Shown here piece by piece: positions 62,221-64,000 of a stretch of 64,000 nucleotides of DNA. Below the pieces are notes generated by a model, which was given only the letters and a program-made list of their open reading frames with translations, was not told where the DNA came from and did no database searches. Each line of letters begins with the position of its first letter. The first letter of the stretch is position 1. The translations under genes and the position numbers were made by a program. Source of the stretch: DATGMS01 sp035303945 (GTDB lineage Bacteria; Bacteroidota; Bacteroidia; Cytophagales; Cyclobacteriaceae); the NCBI GenBank assembly GCA_035303945.1, contig DATGQZ010000028.1, positions 1-64,000 of the forward strand, given 5' to 3'.

Positions 62221-63390
62221 ATGAAAACCATAAGTGAACAACAATTCAAAGAATTGGCCGGTAGAACTGGTGACGTGGTAATATCCATCTACAGCCCCAC
62301 AAGCAAGCAGAGCACCGACAGCTTCCAAACGGACAAAACCCATTTTAAAAACAAGCTGAAAGAGGTGGGTAAAGAGCTACAGACGGTTTTTCAACTGGAG
62401 GAGGAAAGAATCAAAACGCTGCTCAAGCCCGCACAGGCATTGCTTGACGACCAAAAATTTTGGCAGAGCAATGAGAAAATGCTGGCTTATTTTATATTTG
62501 ATGGGGAAGTGGAATACTATCAGTTGCCGGCTCCCATCAGTCAGCCCATTCATTTGGTGGGCAAACGACCCTTTTTGTTGCCCCTGATCCCCCAGCTTAA
62601 TAATGATGGGGACTTTTATCTCCTCCACCTCAACACGGAAAAAATACAATTATTTAAGGGTTCCAGAAATACCTTCGAAGAACTGGAATTGGACGAGGAT
62701 GAGATTCCGATGTCCTATGCTGAAGAGGAAGAGGCAAATGATGAATTCCAAGGCATCAGAAAAAGACAAGGAAGTACGGGCAGTGGGGGAGACTTTGCCG
62801 CTCACGGAGAAGGCCCTGGAGAAGAACGGAAACAACTGGTCCAAAACTATGTCCAACGTCTGGCAAATAAATTAGATAAAAAATTGGCGCAGGATCCGCT
62901 TCCGCTATACCTGGCAGGACTGGATTATCTAATACCAATGTTCAGGCAAGCCACACGCTATTCGCTATTGCAGAAAAACTACATGGGCACCCTAAGTGGC
63001 AAGTCGCGTAAGGAAATTCATGAAAAAGCATGGGAATTGGCGCAGGATCATTTTCTGGAAGAAAAAAAGAAAAGGAAAGATGAGTTTGGTTTCCGCGCCT
63101 CTAGAAACTTAGCCATTACCAAACACCCCGAAAAGTTGATCAAAACGGCGATCACTGGTGGTGTGGATACATTGTTGGTGAATATCAACCATAAGCATCT
63201 TTGGGGAACCTATGACGAAGAAAATTTTAAGGTTTCCTTTGATGAAGAACCTAGTGGAAATAATCATTGCATGATCGACCTAGCTGCCCAAAGTGTCATC
63301 AACTCTGGGGGGAGGGTATTTGTATTTCCACCCGAAGAAATGCCCGACAAGGCATTGGTAGCGGGTACCCTACGCTACGAGGTGCAGTAG
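62221..63390 (+). CDS. Bacterial archaeo-eukaryotic release factor-like (baeRF) protein
   Basis: A 389-residue protein with eRF1/Pelota-type features. A coiled N-terminal part (about 1-125) is followed by an eRF1-domain-2-like stretch (GDFYLLHLNTEKIQLFKGSR, about 130-149) and a Gly-rich loop TGSGGDFAAHG (186-196), then the helix EERKQLVQNYVQRLANKLDK. The loop sits where GGQ lies in eRF1, but reads GGD. The C-terminal third carries an eRF1-domain-3 pattern: ITGGVDTLLVNINHKHLWG, DLAAQSVINSGGRVFVFP and the final ALVAGTLRYEV. The ATG at 62221 is chosen over one 90 bases upstream, which would read into the divergent gene. It probably binds the ribosomal A site; whether for hibernation, rescue or termination is not known. 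Confidence 0.72.
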   Translation: MKTISEQQFKELAGRTGDVVISIYSPTSKQSTDSFQTDKTHFKNKLKEVGKELQTVFQLEEERIKTLLKPAQALLDDQKFWQSNEKMLAYFIFDGEVEYYQLPAPISQPIHLVGKRPFLLPLIPQLNNDGDFYLLHLNTEKIQLFKGSRNTFEELELDEDEIPMSYAEEEEANDEFQGIRKRQGSTGSGGDFAAHGEGPGEERKQLVQNYVQRLANKLDKKLAQDPLPLYLAGLDYLIPMFRQATRYSLLQKNYMGTLSGKSRKEIHEKAWELAQDHFLEEKKKRKDEFGFRASRNLAITKHPEKLIKTAITGGVDTLLVNINHKHLWGTYDEENFKVSFDEEPSGNNHCMIDLAAQSVINSGGRVFVFPPEEMPDKALVAGTLRYEVQ

Positions 63391-63414
63391 GCTCCTCTAT
63401 AGGAATCTGTTAAA

Positions 63415-63451
63415 AGAAAGAGCCATACGTAATTGTATGGCTCTAATTTTT
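63415..63451. terminator. Bidirectional terminator after the baeRF gene
   Basis: Perfect 10-bp stem AGAGCCATAC (63419-63428) / GTATGGCTCT (63435-63444), loop GTAATT, followed by AATTTTTTT and preceded by an A-rich run, between convergent genes. Confidence 0.9.
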
Positions 63452-63469
63452 TTGTCTATATAGCGCGGT

Positions 63470-64000
63470 TTACTCTCCCAACACTTCCAAGATCGGCTCA
63501 CCACTGGCTCCATTTGGAATGCGTGTCTTTAGCAACATGGCCAAAGTAGGTGCAATATCGGTCACGGTAGCATAATTTGCGCTTTGACCCGCTTTGATGC
63601 CCCAACCGTAAAATACTATGGGAACATTGGTATCATATTTATACCCTGAACCGTGGGTAGTCCCTCTAGATGCATTCGTCAGCCAAGCGGGCTCCATGAT
63701 GATCATCACATCACCGGAAGACTTATGGTTGAAGCCCATCTGAAGTAGCTTTTTCCTTCCAAAAGTGTATTCCAAGCGCTTCATATCATTGGCAATATAG
63801 GTTTCTTTAATCCCATCAAACTTCAACAAGAAATCTGCAATAGCTAGCTGCATTTCGGTGAGGTCAATTCCTTTTTCCTTGGCCAATTCCCGATTGAGGA
63901 AAATCTGCTCATTGGTGAAGCTAAGTATCCAATTCCCTTCGCCATAATGTTGATTGGTGAAACCCTTGAGCTGGGTAAGCAGGAATCGGGTATCGAGGCT
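63470..64000 (-). CDS. Alkaline phosphatase/nucleotide pyrophosphatase superfamily protein (PafA-type), 5' part outside window
   Basis: C-terminal 176 residues of an alkaline-phosphatase-superfamily enzyme. The frame is open from 64000 inward without a start, so the N terminus lies beyond the window; a TTG at 63886 is in-frame but not a plausible start. Visible motifs are THGSGYKYDTNVPIVFYGWG (zinc-binding His of the family) and TVTDIAPTLAMLLKTRIPNG, then SGEPILEVLGE at the end. This combination matches the PafA branch of Bacteroidota secreted phosphatases. The metal-nucleophile Thr and the first Asp lie upstream and cannot be checked here. Confidence 0.85.
   Translation of the reverse strand, partial: SLDTRFLLTQLKGFTNQHYGEGNWILSFTNEQIFLNRELAKEKGIDLTEMQLAIADFLLKFDGIKETYIANDMKRLEYTFGRKKLLQMGFNHKSSGDVMIIMEPAWLTNASRGTTHGSGYKYDTNVPIVFYGWGIKAGQSANYATVTDIAPTLAMLLKTRIPNGASGEPILEVLGE

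Noticed and set aside
1..64000. CRISPR arrays, insertion sequences, prophage or integrative elements
   Set aside because: I saw no regularly spaced repeats, no transposase or integrase motif and no long terminal inverted repeats; base usage appears even along the window.

Overview
The window looks like a chromosomal segment of a free-living Bacteroidota, most likely of the order Cytophagales and perhaps near the Cyclobacteriaceae (the family level is inference). The evidence is two SusC/SusD outer-membrane pairs, an ECF sigma/FecR transducing cassette, a type IX secretion (Por) sorting tail, a GldJ/GldK-type lipoprotein, starts without Shine-Dalgarno sequences but with TAnnTTTG-type -7 boxes upstream, and a kynurenine-route NAD operon. 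About 50 protein genes are packed on both strands, many with 4-bp ATGA overlaps. I saw no tRNA, rRNA, CRISPR array, insertion sequence, phage gene or integration scar.

Layout. 1-7 kb: a truncated M23 peptidase, aspS, an FAD monooxygenase, a DUF983 protein and a pair of bacterial PH-domain membrane proteins. 7-22 kb: an uptake region with ECF sigma, FecR, STN-SusC and SusD in one direction, then a large VCBS/ASPIC lipoprotein and a second SusD/SusC pair in the other. No glycoside hydrolase is present, so it is not a classical polysaccharide locus. 22-29 kb: aroE, a DUF368 polyprenyl-phosphate transporter, phosphosulfolactate synthase, a TPR protein and a tightly overlapped surface-sugar operon (rfbC, PHP phosphatase, epimerase). 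29-35 kb: hflX-mtgA, then the kmo/kynU/3-hydroxyanthranilate dioxygenase operon and prmC.

35-54 kb: a T9SS-exported YCF48-repeat protein, the Gld-type lipoprotein, mfd, two unrecognised exported proteins, a GT9/DUF4254/aminotransferase operon, an ABC exporter, aspartate kinase with a small DUF6787-type membrane protein, ribH, a TPR membrane protein and the pyruvate dehydrogenase E1 alpha subunit. 54-64 kb: recF, yraN, lipB with a coupled small gene, a 3'-5' exonuclease, rnr, a polyprenyl synthase, a rhomboid protease, a divergent pair made of an HPF/RaiA-like protein and a bacterial eRF1/Pelota-like (baeRF) protein, and the end of a PafA-type phosphatase.

The most interesting signal is that divergent HPF-like/baeRF pair near 62 kb. 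One protein has the fold signature of ribosome hibernation factors and the other resembles an eRF1-family protein whose GGQ-equivalent loop reads GGD. Together they suggest a ribosome-hibernation or ribosome-rescue module comparable to Balon. Other points of note are phosphosulfolactate synthase in a bacteroidete (a possible link to sulfonolipids), the H-to-C change in the M23 active site, and a Phe at position -5 of the prenyl synthase that argues for a short-chain product. All functional statements rest on motif recognition by eye; no database search was run.
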